Below are positions 25,437 to 32,555 of a stretch of DNA of 64,000 nucleotides, piece by piece. The position numbers and the translations under genes are program-made. Under the pieces are notes generated by a model. It searched no databases and was not told the origin of the DNA. It saw only the letters and a program-made list of their open reading frames with translations. This stretch comes from DATJBF01 sp035515475. GTDB taxonomy: Bacteria; Verrucomicrobiota; Verrucomicrobiia; Palsa-1439. The DNA is taken from the NCBI GenBank assembly GCA_035515475.1, contig DATJBF010000005.1, forward strand, positions 62,001 through 126,000, in the 5' to 3' direction. How positions within the stretch are numbered: position 1 is the stretch's first letter; the number at the start of each line of letters is the position of its first letter.

Positions 25437-26520
25437 GGTCGTCCTTTCCGTCGCCTGGAGGGCGAGCCTCCCGGCGAGCCGTCGTCCCCTGCGGTTCGGC
25501 AGGAGCCTCACCCTCCACGTGCAGTTTGGGGAGCAACGCGGCGGTGTGTTTGTCGATGATGGCACGGCACAGCGCCAACTCCTGTTCGCGATGGTGCACG
25601 TTGTGGCGCACGATCGCTTCCAAATCGTCGATGTTGTAAAGGTAAACGTTGTCGATCCGCTGCGCGTCGGGATCGATGTCGCGCGGCACGGCGATGTCGA
25701 TCAGGAACAGCGGACGGTTGCGCCGCGTCTGCATCAGCTTCTCCACGTCGGCCCGATGCAGAATCGTCTGGGGACAACCCGTCGAGCTGACCACGATGTC
25801 CACGTCGGCCATTCGCTGGAGACAGTCGTCGAACCGGATCGCCTGACCGTTGAATTCCGTCGCCAGGGCTTGCGCGCGGTCGAACGAGCGGTTGGAGACG
25901 AGGATCGATGGGGCGCCCTTCTTGGCGAGGTGGCGCACGCAGGCTTCGCCCATCTTGCCGGCGCCGATGATCATCACCGTGTGCTTCGACAAATCGTGAC
26001 GGAAAATCTTCTCGGCCAACTCCACCGCCACGCTCCCGACCGACGTGGCGCCGCGGCCAATCGCCGTGCGGGTGCGGATTTCCTTCACCGCTTGAAACGC
26101 TTTCTGGAACACGCGGTTAAGCGTCGCGCCGGTCAACCGCGCGGCATGGGCCGATTCATACGCGTGCTTGACCTGGCCCGTGATTTCGGTCTCGCCAAGC
26201 ACCATCGAGTCGAGCCCGCTGGCGACCGAGAACAGGTGGGCGATGGCGTCGGCGCCATCGCGCAGATAGAGATGCTCCCGCACGTCGCAAACGTACTTCG
26301 AGAGCAACTGAAACAGCGATTTCACGTTGCCGTTGACGGCCGGCGCGACGCCGTAGATTTCGACGCGATTGCAGGTCGAGAGCAGCACGACTTCGTCGAG
26401 GCCGCCGACGACCCTGAGCCGGCAACCGTGGCAGCCGAGCTGCGATGGTGCGATGGCGAGTTGCTCGCGCAATTCGACCGGCGCGGTCTTGTAGCTCAGC
26501 CCGGCGACAAAGAGGGTCAT
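25357..26520 (-). CDS. hemA: Glutamyl-tRNA reductase, short C-terminus
   Basis: Reduces glutamyl-tRNA to glutamate-1-semialdehyde, the first committed step of tetrapyrrole synthesis. The 387-residue product has the catalytic cysteine in LSTCNRVEIYG, SVASGLDSMVLGE, AFQAVKEIRT, the NADPH motif IIGAGKMGE, and DIAVPRDIDP. After about residue 345 the family's C-terminal dimerisation domain is missing; instead there is a repeat-derived tail (EGEAPAEPQG and so on) running over the ccsA start. Short HemA proteins are known in Chlamydia, so it may still work. It lies between resB and ccsA, linking haem production with cytochrome assembly. Confidence 0.93.
   Translation of the reverse strand: MTLFVAGLSYKTAPVELREQLAIAPSQLGCHGCRLRVVGGLDEVVLLSTCNRVEIYGVAPAVNGNVKSLFQLLSKYVCDVREHLYLRDGADAIAHLFSVASGLDSMVLGETEITGQVKHAYESAHAARLTGATLNRVFQKAFQAVKEIRTRTAIGRGATSVGSVAVELAEKIFRHDLSKHTVMIIGAGKMGEACVRHLAKKGAPSILVSNRSFDRAQALATEFNGQAIRFDDCLQRMADVDIVVSSTGCPQTILHRADVEKLMQTRRNRPLFLIDIAVPRDIDPDAQRIDNVYLYNIDDLEAIVRHNVHHREQELALCRAIIDKHTAALLPKLHVEGEAPAEPQGTTARREARPPGDGKDDHDVRIQSQPGWLSDGAAACGGEPVFQ
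25456..25517. repeat. 62-base inverted-repeat element forming the hemA 3' end
   Basis: TGGAGGGCGAGCCTCC at 25456-25471 pairs, with two mismatches, with GGAGCCTCACCCTCCA at 25502-25517. Read in the hemA frame it gives GEAPAEP-type residues. Confidence 0.65.
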
Positions 26521-26662
26521 GGGCCCCGTCCTCCCAAATCCGAAATCCGAAATCCGAAGCCGAGCCGCAGGCGAGACCTGCGCAGCAAATCCGAAACAAT
26601 TTCCAAACTCAAATTTGGGAAATTCGGATTTGGCTCGTATTTCGAGATTCGAATTTCGGATT
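26521..26662. repeat. Repeat-rich spacer between resB and hemA
   Basis: Several copies of the short unit AAATCCG or its relatives (AATCCGAAATCCGAAATCCG, and further on AATTCGGATTT and GAATTTCGGATTT in the other sense). A similar string sits at the 5' end of amrS (48755-48790). No gene is seen. Confidence 0.6.
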
Positions 26663-27865
26663 TCATTTGTGCAGCCATGGATTCAGGTAGAACACGATGA
26701 ACAAGCCGGCGATCATCAGGCTGAATCCCGCATAAACGACGGGCACGCCGGGATCTTTCACGACCTGCAACGACGTGTAGCTGAGGTCGTTGGGGTCGTA
26801 GCCCGATTGATAGAACGTGTAGCCTTTGTACGAGAACGGGCTATTGACCTCGACCTGGCGCTCACCCACGACCGTTCCTCCATCGATCACATCCACCGTG
26901 CTGCGAAATGACTTGATTGGCCCGCGGGGCATCGGCTCGCGCGGTGTTGCCCCGTCGTCCTGATAGACCATCTGCAGGGGACTCGAGGCGGTCGTCTGCC
27001 CGCCGGGACCGTGCATCGTGAAATCGGGGAACTTCGCGAACAACCAGCGGTGGTTGGAATACGATGGCCCGGCGACGGCTACAAGGATCGCGGGGTTGCG
27101 CGGTTCGTTGGACCGGCTCGTCACCTCTTTCGTGTTCGTATCGATCACGAAATCGGGGACGTATTTCAGGATCGTGATCTTGAATTCGCCGAGCGTCTGT
27201 TCGACGCCAAGCTTGATCGGCAGGCTCGCCTGAAGCTTCTTTTCAGGCCACGCCACCAGCAACGCGGGGCCGCAATCGGTGTGCGACAACGCGCCGTTCT
27301 CCGATCCGTCGCCGGACTTCTTCTGGTCATACGTTTCGATCTCGAACTTTGTCAGGTGAATCGCAAACGGGAGCGGCTTGACGCCGCGGTCGTCCACAAA
27401 CTGCGCGGCGGTCTGGCCTTCGCGGAATTCGAGGTAACCCTTCTGTCCCCACACGCCGCGGATCACGCCGCCCGCCAGAATCATCAGGATGCTCAGGTGC
27501 GTGAGCATCGAGCCGAATGCCCGGCCGCGCGCATAGCCCGTTGTCCGTCGGACGGTGGCGAAGCGCCGCGTGCTGCATACGGCGACGGTCGACGACAGCA
27601 CGCACAGCAACGCGATAAACCACCACGAGGAGAACGTGTGTGTCAGCCCGGCCTTGCCGAGCCAGTCCATGCGTGCCGTTGCTTCGGGGTGCCTCGCAAG
27701 GTAACGCGCGACGTCCGCGCCTTGCGGCAACAGCGTACCGAGAACGCAGGCAGCGGCGATGATAACGACGACGCCAACCGCGAATTTCACGGAGGAGAGC
27801 TGGTCGAAGATGCGCGAGGTCAGCGATTTCCTGGATGTAACCTGTGTGGAATGACCTTGCCCCAT
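26663..27865 (-). CDS. resB: Cytochrome c maturation protein ResB (CcsB, system II)
   Basis: 400 residues with three N-terminal membrane helices (FAVGVVVIIAAACVLGTLLPQ, the TFSSWWFIALLCVLSSTVAV region, and LTHLSILMILAGGVIRG), a large periplasmic domain, and a last helix near the C-terminus (VYAGFSLMIAGLFIVFYLNPW). QKGYLEFREGQT and SPFSYKGYTFYQSGYDP are typical of the family. With CcsA it forms the haem ligation complex. The frame is open up to 28045, but family similarity and a membrane protein start favour the ATG at 27865. hemA and ccsA follow on the same strand. Confidence 0.92.
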   Translation of the reverse strand: MGQGHSTQVTSRKSLTSRIFDQLSSVKFAVGVVVIIAAACVLGTLLPQGADVARYLARHPEATARMDWLGKAGLTHTFSSWWFIALLCVLSSTVAVCSTRRFATVRRTTGYARGRAFGSMLTHLSILMILAGGVIRGVWGQKGYLEFREGQTAAQFVDDRGVKPLPFAIHLTKFEIETYDQKKSGDGSENGALSHTDCGPALLVAWPEKKLQASLPIKLGVEQTLGEFKITILKYVPDFVIDTNTKEVTSRSNEPRNPAILVAVAGPSYSNHRWLFAKFPDFTMHGPGGQTTASSPLQMVYQDDGATPREPMPRGPIKSFRSTVDVIDGGTVVGERQVEVNSPFSYKGYTFYQSGYDPNDLSYTSLQVVKDPGVPVVYAGFSLMIAGLFIVFYLNPWLHK

Positions 27866-28146
27866 GGCCACCTTTCGTGTGACGGGCGGTGGCTTAGCAG
27901 TGGCCTTGCCAGTGGATGCCGCAGGTTGGGGCGACGGTCTGTAAGCGCTTGGCCTACAGTCGATTGCCGTGCGCGAAATCGCGCAGGCGACGAATCGGCT
28001 GCGCCGATCGTCGACCGACAGATTGGCGGCGGGCTCCCGTTTCATGACAGCTTGTCATCAGTCGCCAAGCCAAGAGGCGATAGGGGGACGCGCTGCGTTG
28101 CAACCGAATCTTTGACTCGGCTCCGCTATTCGTCGCGGTGTCAACC
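27866..28146. other. Upstream region of resB
   Basis: 281 bases between resB and the ORF6N gene. The only notable item is the palindrome at 28044-28058. I see no clear -35/-10 pair. Confidence 0.4.
28044..28058. promoter_or_regulatory. Palindrome ATGACAGCTTGTCAT upstream of resB
   Basis: Perfect outer half-sites (ATGACA/TGTCAT) around a GCT centre; the core GACAGCTTGTC differs by one base from the GACAA-N-TTGTC sites near the ahb genes. It lies about 180 bases before the resB start. Confidence 0.3.
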
Positions 28147-28800
28147 CTACGGAGGTGTCGTGCGTGTGAGGTAGCTCCTTCGCGATTCCCTCACTTGGAA
28201 GCCGATCCGTTTCTTCGGCGGCGGTTCTGGCAGCGCAGGTAGGTCGATGATGTCCATGACGCGTTGGAGGATGGTGACGATGGCCGCTTCGTGCACATCG
28301 AGCCGGTCCTTGAGTTCCTTTTCCAGCGCGGCGAGTTTGCGGGCTTGTTCGCGGGTCGCGGTCAGCGTGGCGCGCATCTTCACGAAGGCGCGTACGACAA
28401 ACACGCTCATGTCGACGGCACGTGGACTGTTGAGGACGTTTGCTGCCATAATGGCGCCGTGCTCCGTGAAGGCAAAGGGGAGATAGCGGCGGCCGCCCCT
28501 GCGTTTTGAGGTCACAATCTGTGACCTCAAAGCTCCTTCGGAACCGGTCACAAATTGTGATCGGTTCGATGCGGTCACAAATTGTGACCGCATGGCTTCA
28601 AAGTCCTCAGCGTTCAATTGGAACATGAAATCCGATGGAAATTTCCTCGAGTTGCGTTTGACTGCCTGATTCAAAGCCTTTGTTGTCACGCCGTAAACCG
28701 CTGCCAAGTCGGCATCGAGCATGACCTTCTGACCGCGAATCTCGTAAATCAGCCGGTCAAGATATTCCACCCGAATTACTGAGGGCTTCTCCTGAGCCAT
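28147..28800 (-). CDS. ORF6N-domain protein (phage antirepressor-like)
   Basis: 217 residues. The ORF6N domain occupies the N-terminal half (IYEIRGQKVMLDADLAAVYG, LNQAVKRNSRKFPSDFMFQL, RRYLPFAFTEHGAIMAANVL), followed by a helical region. Members occur in phages and many bacterial genomes and probably bind DNA. Between the two parts of the domain a tandem RSQFVT/RSQIVT repeat is present three times, and each copy's DNA is a palindrome. It separates the tetrahaem cytochrome gene from resB and is foreign in type to the cytochrome cluster, so an insertion is likely. ATG at 28800 or 28818. Confidence 0.85.
   Translation of the reverse strand: MAQEKPSVIRVEYLDRLIYEIRGQKVMLDADLAAVYGVTTKALNQAVKRNSRKFPSDFMFQLNAEDFEAMRSQFVTASNRSQFVTGSEGALRSQIVTSKRRGGRRYLPFAFTEHGAIMAANVLNSPRAVDMSVFVVRAFVKMRATLTATREQARKLAALEKELKDRLDVHEAAIVTILQRVMDIIDLPALPEPPPKKRIGFQVRESRRSYLTRTTPP
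28508..28591. repeat. Three palindromes encoding the RSQ(F/I)VT repeats of the ORF6N protein
   Basis: Palindromes centred on TCACA..TGTGA lie at 28508-28528, 28546-28562 and 28571-28591; the last has perfect 10-base arms (GCGGTCACAA / TTGTGACCGC). They are inside the coding region. Confidence 0.6.
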
Positions 28801-28940
28801 CGCCGGGTAGTATGCCAATGCGAGTCAGTGGCGGCAAGTCTCTCGTGACAGGTGTCAGCAACCGGACGAGGAACGCTCACGGCGCGCTCAGCGAGCACGC
28901 CCTACCAACGACCGTCAGGCGGAAACACTCGCGCCACTGC

Positions 28941-28978
28941 AAAAAAACGCCGGCCCGGTTGGTGACCGCGCCCGGCGT
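28941..28978 (-). terminator. Intrinsic terminator after the tetrahaem cytochrome gene
   Basis: Read leftwards, ACGCCGG and CCGGCGT form the outer stem, with further imperfect pairing inside (GCGCGGT/AACCGGG), followed directly by seven Ts. It lies 24 bases past the cytochrome stop codon. Confidence 0.75.
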
Positions 28979-29001
28979 CGGCAGACAGGTCTCGGGAAAA
29001 C

Positions 29002-29595
29002 CTAGTGTTTGACCTTGGGATCGGGATGCGCGATCAGCGCGAACGCCTGCTCGTAATCGAACCCGACTTTCTTGCCGTCCTTCGTCGTGTAGCGGTCGGG
29101 CTTCCAGGTTGGGTTCTGGCTGTTGTGGCACATCTCGCAGCTCTTCGACGCCGGATAAACCAGACCGCCCTCGATGGCTTTCGCGCGGTCTTCCATCGTG
29201 CTCTTCGCCATGTATTTCTTTCCGGGACCGTGACAGGATTCGCAGGTCACGCCATCTTCGGGTTTGATTTTTTCCGTCGCGACGCTCTCGGTGAAATTGT
29301 AGGCAGTCGAATGGCACCGGAGGCATTTGCCGCTGGTCTGGGGATTGTCAACGCCGACTTTGGCGCCCGCCGCTTTGGCCTCGGGCGTCCCGAGCAACTC
29401 GAACGCCTTGGCGTGTGGACTAGCCTGCCACTTGGCCAGGGCGTTGCCGCTGTCTTCCGACTTGTGACAGAGGCCGCAGGTTCTGGCGCCGACGTAACTG
29501 GCGGCGTCGCGGTCAGCCGCGCTGCTGCTGAGTGAGATTAGCATTCCGGCTGCGAGAGTCACGCAAAGGGTCGATATCGGTGTCCGGTTCTTCAT
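29002..29595 (-). CDS. Periplasmic tetrahaem cytochrome c (cytochrome c554-like)
   Basis: 197 residues with a signal peptide (MKNRTPISTLCVTLAAGMLI, cleavage after SSSAA) and four CXXCH motifs: CGLCH, CLRCH, CESCH, CEMCH. The arrangement ASYVGARTCGLCH, GVTCESCHGPGKKYMAKS and CEMCHNSQNPTWKP is that of the cytochrome c554 family. It is soluble and probably carries electrons across the periplasm between the inner-membrane quinol oxidases and the outer-membrane conduit. The open frame continues upstream to 30603 but only as shadow of the cytochrome b gene; the ATG at 29595 gives the signal peptide. It has its own promoter-like sequence and terminator. Confidence 0.9.
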   Translation of the reverse strand: MKNRTPISTLCVTLAAGMLISLSSSAADRDAASYVGARTCGLCHKSEDSGNALAKWQASPHAKAFELLGTPEAKAAGAKVGVDNPQTSGKCLRCHSTAYNFTESVATEKIKPEDGVTCESCHGPGKKYMAKSTMEDRAKAIEGGLVYPASKSCEMCHNSQNPTWKPDRYTTKDGKKVGFDYEQAFALIAHPDPKVKH

Positions 29596-29653
29596 CGTCA
29601 AGGCTCCTTGAATGACTGGTTCGTGTTCTGACCGGCTACTCCTCTGCCGGGCG

Positions 29654-29659
29654 ATCATA
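29654..29659 (-). promoter_or_regulatory. Candidate -10 element of the tetrahaem cytochrome gene
   Basis: TATGAT on the minus strand, about 60 bases before the ATG at 29595. A -35 match is weak. An A/T-rich stretch (29672-29690) lies upstream. Confidence 0.3.
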
Positions 29660-29708
29660 CCGACATCCCAGATTTTTTCCACACAAAAATGTTCGTCGTC
29701 AAACGTCC

Positions 29709-30905
29709 TTACCGTTCGCTCGCTGTGCGCGATTTCGCACCGACCGTCCCCGGATTTGGCGCGGCCTCGTCGGTTGGCGGCAGACGATGCGGCACGCCGT
29801 AGATGTCGAAGTGGTACCGGACGCCGACGATGCGGACGTTGGTTTCCGAAAGATGGCCGACAACACCGAACGCCACGGCCAAGACGACCGCCACGATGCC
29901 CACCGTCACCGCGATGGGGCGTTTCTTCGGATGCCGTTCCCGGCTGCGGTCCAGGAACGGCCAGAACAACAGCAGCAGCGGTGGGATCATCGAGACGAAC
30001 AAACCGAGCGTCTTCGGGAAATACTTCAGCAACTGATACGTCGACAGGAAATACCATTCGGGTTTGATGCCTTCGGGCGTCACAAACGGATCGGCTTTCT
30101 CTCCCAACTCGACCGGCCACAGCATGATCAGCGTCACGAGCACGCCGATGAGCACGCAGAACACCACGCCTTCCTTCAGCACGTGCTCCGGGAAAAAAGG
30201 GACCGCGTGCTTTTTGTCGATGGGTTTCTCTTCGCCGACGCGTTCCATCGTGGCCAGCCCTTGTACGCGCATCAGGAACAGGTGTGTGGCGATGAGCATC
30301 GTCAGCACCCACGGCAGCACCACCACGTGCAACACGTAGAACCGGGCCAGCGTCTCGCCGGTCACGCCTTCGCCGCCGCGCAACAGCAGTTGAATGTAGT
30401 TGCCGACCAGCGGGATTGCCCCCGTGATCTCGGTGCCAACAGTCGTCGCCCAGTAGCTGAGTTGGTTCCACGGCAGCAGATAACCCGTGAACCCGAAGGT
30501 GACGGTGCAACCAAGGATGAACACGCCCAGTACCCAGGTCAGTTCCCGCGGCTTCTTGTAGGCGCCCATGAAAAACGTCCGCATCATGTGGATCAGCACG
30601 CACAGGATCATCAGCGTCGCGCCCCAGGCGTGCAGCCCGCGAATCAGCCAGCCGAAATGCGCCTTGGTCATGATGAACCGCACGCTCTCGAACGCCGTGT
30701 TGGTCGTCGGCCGATAATAGATCATCAGCAGGATGCCCGTGACGACCTGGTTGACGAACAGGAACAGCGACAAACTGCCGAACGTGTGCCAGAAACCCGT
30801 GGCCTGCGGCAGCGGCTTGTGCAGTTGGTCGTCGGCGAACTTCTCGGCCACGCCGATGTCGAAGCGCTGCGCCAGCCAGTCGTGGATTCGCGGAGGCAAT
30901 TTCAC
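29709..30905 (-). CDS. b6-type cytochrome b (fused b6 and subunit IV) of a quinol-cytochrome c reductase
   Basis: 398 residues. Haem ligand pairs are in LHAWGATLMILCVLIHMM (13 residues between histidines) and LHVVVLPWVLTMLIATHLF (14 between), the b6 spacing. The quinol-site motif PEWY is in the C-terminal half, which corresponds to subunit IV, so this is a full-length fused protein. The start is GTG at 30905, overlapping the Rieske gene stop as GTGA. It is the quinol-oxidising core of a cytochrome bc complex whose c-type partner is probably one of the neighbouring multihaem proteins, since no cytochrome f or c1 gene is present. Confidence 0.94.
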   Translation of the reverse strand: MKLPPRIHDWLAQRFDIGVAEKFADDQLHKPLPQATGFWHTFGSLSLFLFVNQVVTGILLMIYYRPTTNTAFESVRFIMTKAHFGWLIRGLHAWGATLMILCVLIHMMRTFFMGAYKKPRELTWVLGVFILGCTVTFGFTGYLLPWNQLSYWATTVGTEITGAIPLVGNYIQLLLRGGEGVTGETLARFYVLHVVVLPWVLTMLIATHLFLMRVQGLATMERVGEEKPIDKKHAVPFFPEHVLKEGVVFCVLIGVLVTLIMLWPVELGEKADPFVTPEGIKPEWYFLSTYQLLKYFPKTLGLFVSMIPPLLLLFWPFLDRSRERHPKKRPIAVTVGIVAVVLAVAFGVVGHLSETNVRIVGVRYHFDIYGVPHRLPPTDEAAPNPGTVGAKSRTASER

Positions 30906-31339
30906 GCCGGTTTCACCATGACTTCGCCGTTGATCACCACCACGCCCTGCTCGGGCAACGGCCGCGGCGGCGGACCCGCCACGGGGCGTCCATCAAGGTC
31001 GAAGAATCCCCCATGACACGGGCAGGCGATCTCCCGTCGCTGCGGATCCCAGCCGACGACGCAGCCGAGGTGCGTGCAAATGGCCGAGAACGCGCGAAAC
31101 CCTTGCGGAGTATGGACGACGATGACGGGGTGGCCGCTTACCGCCACGATTTTCGCCTGCCACTCGGGAAAATCGGCGGCCTGGCCGGCCGACACCGTCT
31201 GGGTACTGGGACCCCGGCGCTGGGCCGGCCACACGTAGCTGAGCACCGGCGCGACGAACCCGACGGCCCACGCGACCAGACCGCCGGTCAACACCCAGTC
31301 CAGAAACGACCGGCGTGAGATTCTCTTTTCGTCACTCAT
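30902..31339 (-). CDS. Rieske [2Fe-2S] protein
   Basis: 145 residues. It starts with a Tat-type signal anchor (ISRRSFLDWVLTGG) and contains both cluster-binding loops, CTHLGC and CPCHGG, followed by the conserved Pro-rich PVAGPPPRPLP loop. It accepts electrons from quinol at the cytochrome b Qo site and passes them to a c-type cytochrome. The gene overlaps the nonahaem gene (eight bases) and the cytochrome b gene (GTGA), so all three are coupled. Confidence 0.95.
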   Translation of the reverse strand: MSDEKRISRRSFLDWVLTGGLVAWAVGFVAPVLSYVWPAQRRGPSTQTVSAGQAADFPEWQAKIVAVSGHPVIVVHTPQGFRAFSAICTHLGCVVGWDPQRREIACPCHGGFFDLDGRPVAGPPPRPLPEQGVVVINGEVMVKPA

Positions 31340-32555
31340 CCTTGTCCCTATGTTCGATTTGCCGGCGTTTGGCCCAGAACAACACCGCCATCAAGAGCAG
31401 GAACACCCAGATCGGCACCAGCGCGCCGCGTTTCCAGCGTTCGAACCGCTCCAGGCCCGCGACGTCCGCCAGCGTCTGGTGAACGATTTCCTGGGCTTGG
31501 CCAGCCACGGGCTGCAGTTCTTTGACCGACAACGTGTGTTGGAGCGCCTCGAGTTGCGTTACCTGCGTCTTGGCTTCCTGCAACAGCAACTGATCGTCCT
31601 CGGTCGCCAGCCCGCGCACGGTGGCGTCGTGAACGGCCGCGTCGGCCCGTTCGTAGCCGGCCTGTTCTTTGCGAATCAGCCCCGCCACCGCGTCGCGCAC
31701 CGCCAGTTGCTTGGGATCGTTGGCGTGACATTGGATACAGGCCTTGGCGAATAATTCCACCGACGCCTTCTGGATGGCATGGTGGCCGTGGCAACTGATG
31801 CATTCGTTGAACAATCCGACGGACACAAGTTCGGCGTGGGGACTCTTGTCGAACAACTCGCGCTGGCGAACGTGACATTTCCCGCAGACCTCGCCCACTT
31901 CCTTCGTTCCCGGCGGCGTCGCCCCGTGGCTGCCGTGGCAGGTAACGCAGGTCGGGGCGCTCAGGTCGCCTTTCTCGAACAGCATGTACGCGTGGTAACT
32001 GGATTTGTATTGGGTGATGATGTCGGTCGGCAGCTTGTATCCTTCCATCAACCTCGCGTTGCCGTGACAGTGGCCACAGGTGTCGGGAATGTTCGTCGGA
32101 TACACGTGGGCGTCGGGCGATTTCACTTTGAGGATATCGTGGACGCCGTGGCAGTCGACGCAGACGGCGACGTTCTGGTCGTTGTGCCCGAACAGTTGCT
32201 CGCCGTGCTTGCTGGTCTTGTAGCGGTCGAGTTGATCCGTGGGCAGGCCGTAGGGATTCATCTTCCGCACGTCGCTGTGGCAACTGGCGCACAACTCGGC
32301 GATCGCCTGCTTGGTGTCGGGCCGCTTGAAATTGTTCGTCGCGTGCGCGGTCTCGTCGGTCGCGTTCGGGTCGCCGCCGTGACAATCCACACACGTCAGC
32401 CCGGCCTGCGCATGGGCGCTGGGGGCGAACAACGTCTTCTCCTTGACGTGGCACTTGAGACAGGAGATCTCGGCAGCCGACGCCGGGACGGCGACGGCCA
32501 GGGACACCAGTGCCCAGCCGATTACATCGAGGTGCCGTTGTGGCAATCGCTGCAT
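31332..32555 (-). CDS. Nonahaem cytochrome c anchored by a C-terminal helix
   Basis: 407 residues with a signal peptide (VIGWALVSLAVAVPASAAE) and nine CXXCH motifs: CLKCH, CVDCH, CASCH, CVDCH, CGHCH, CVTCH, CGKCH, CISCH, CIQCH. The last hundred residues are helical and end in a membrane anchor (VPIWVFLLLMAVLFWA). Spacing of haems in the CVDCHGVHDILKV and YPTNIPDTCGHCHGNARL style is shared with the 11-haem CbcL-like protein, so the two are probably related. It starts inside the end of the NapC-like gene (ATG at 32555) and precedes the Rieske gene, which suggests it replaces cytochrome f/c1 or relays electrons from NapC. Confidence 0.88.
   Translation of the reverse strand: MQRLPQRHLDVIGWALVSLAVAVPASAAEISCLKCHVKEKTLFAPSAHAQAGLTCVDCHGGDPNATDETAHATNNFKRPDTKQAIAELCASCHSDVRKMNPYGLPTDQLDRYKTSKHGEQLFGHNDQNVAVCVDCHGVHDILKVKSPDAHVYPTNIPDTCGHCHGNARLMEGYKLPTDIITQYKSSYHAYMLFEKGDLSAPTCVTCHGSHGATPPGTKEVGEVCGKCHVRQRELFDKSPHAELVSVGLFNECISCHGHHAIQKASVELFAKACIQCHANDPKQLAVRDAVAGLIRKEQAGYERADAAVHDATVRGLATEDDQLLLQEAKTQVTQLEALQHTLSVKELQPVAGQAQEIVHQTLADVAGLERFERWKRGALVPIWVFLLLMAVLFWAKRRQIEHRDKDE

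Noticed and set aside
29596..30603. Upstream extension of the tetrahaem cytochrome frame
   Set aside because: It overlaps the cytochrome b gene in another frame and has no cytochrome-like sequence; the signal peptide starts at 29595.
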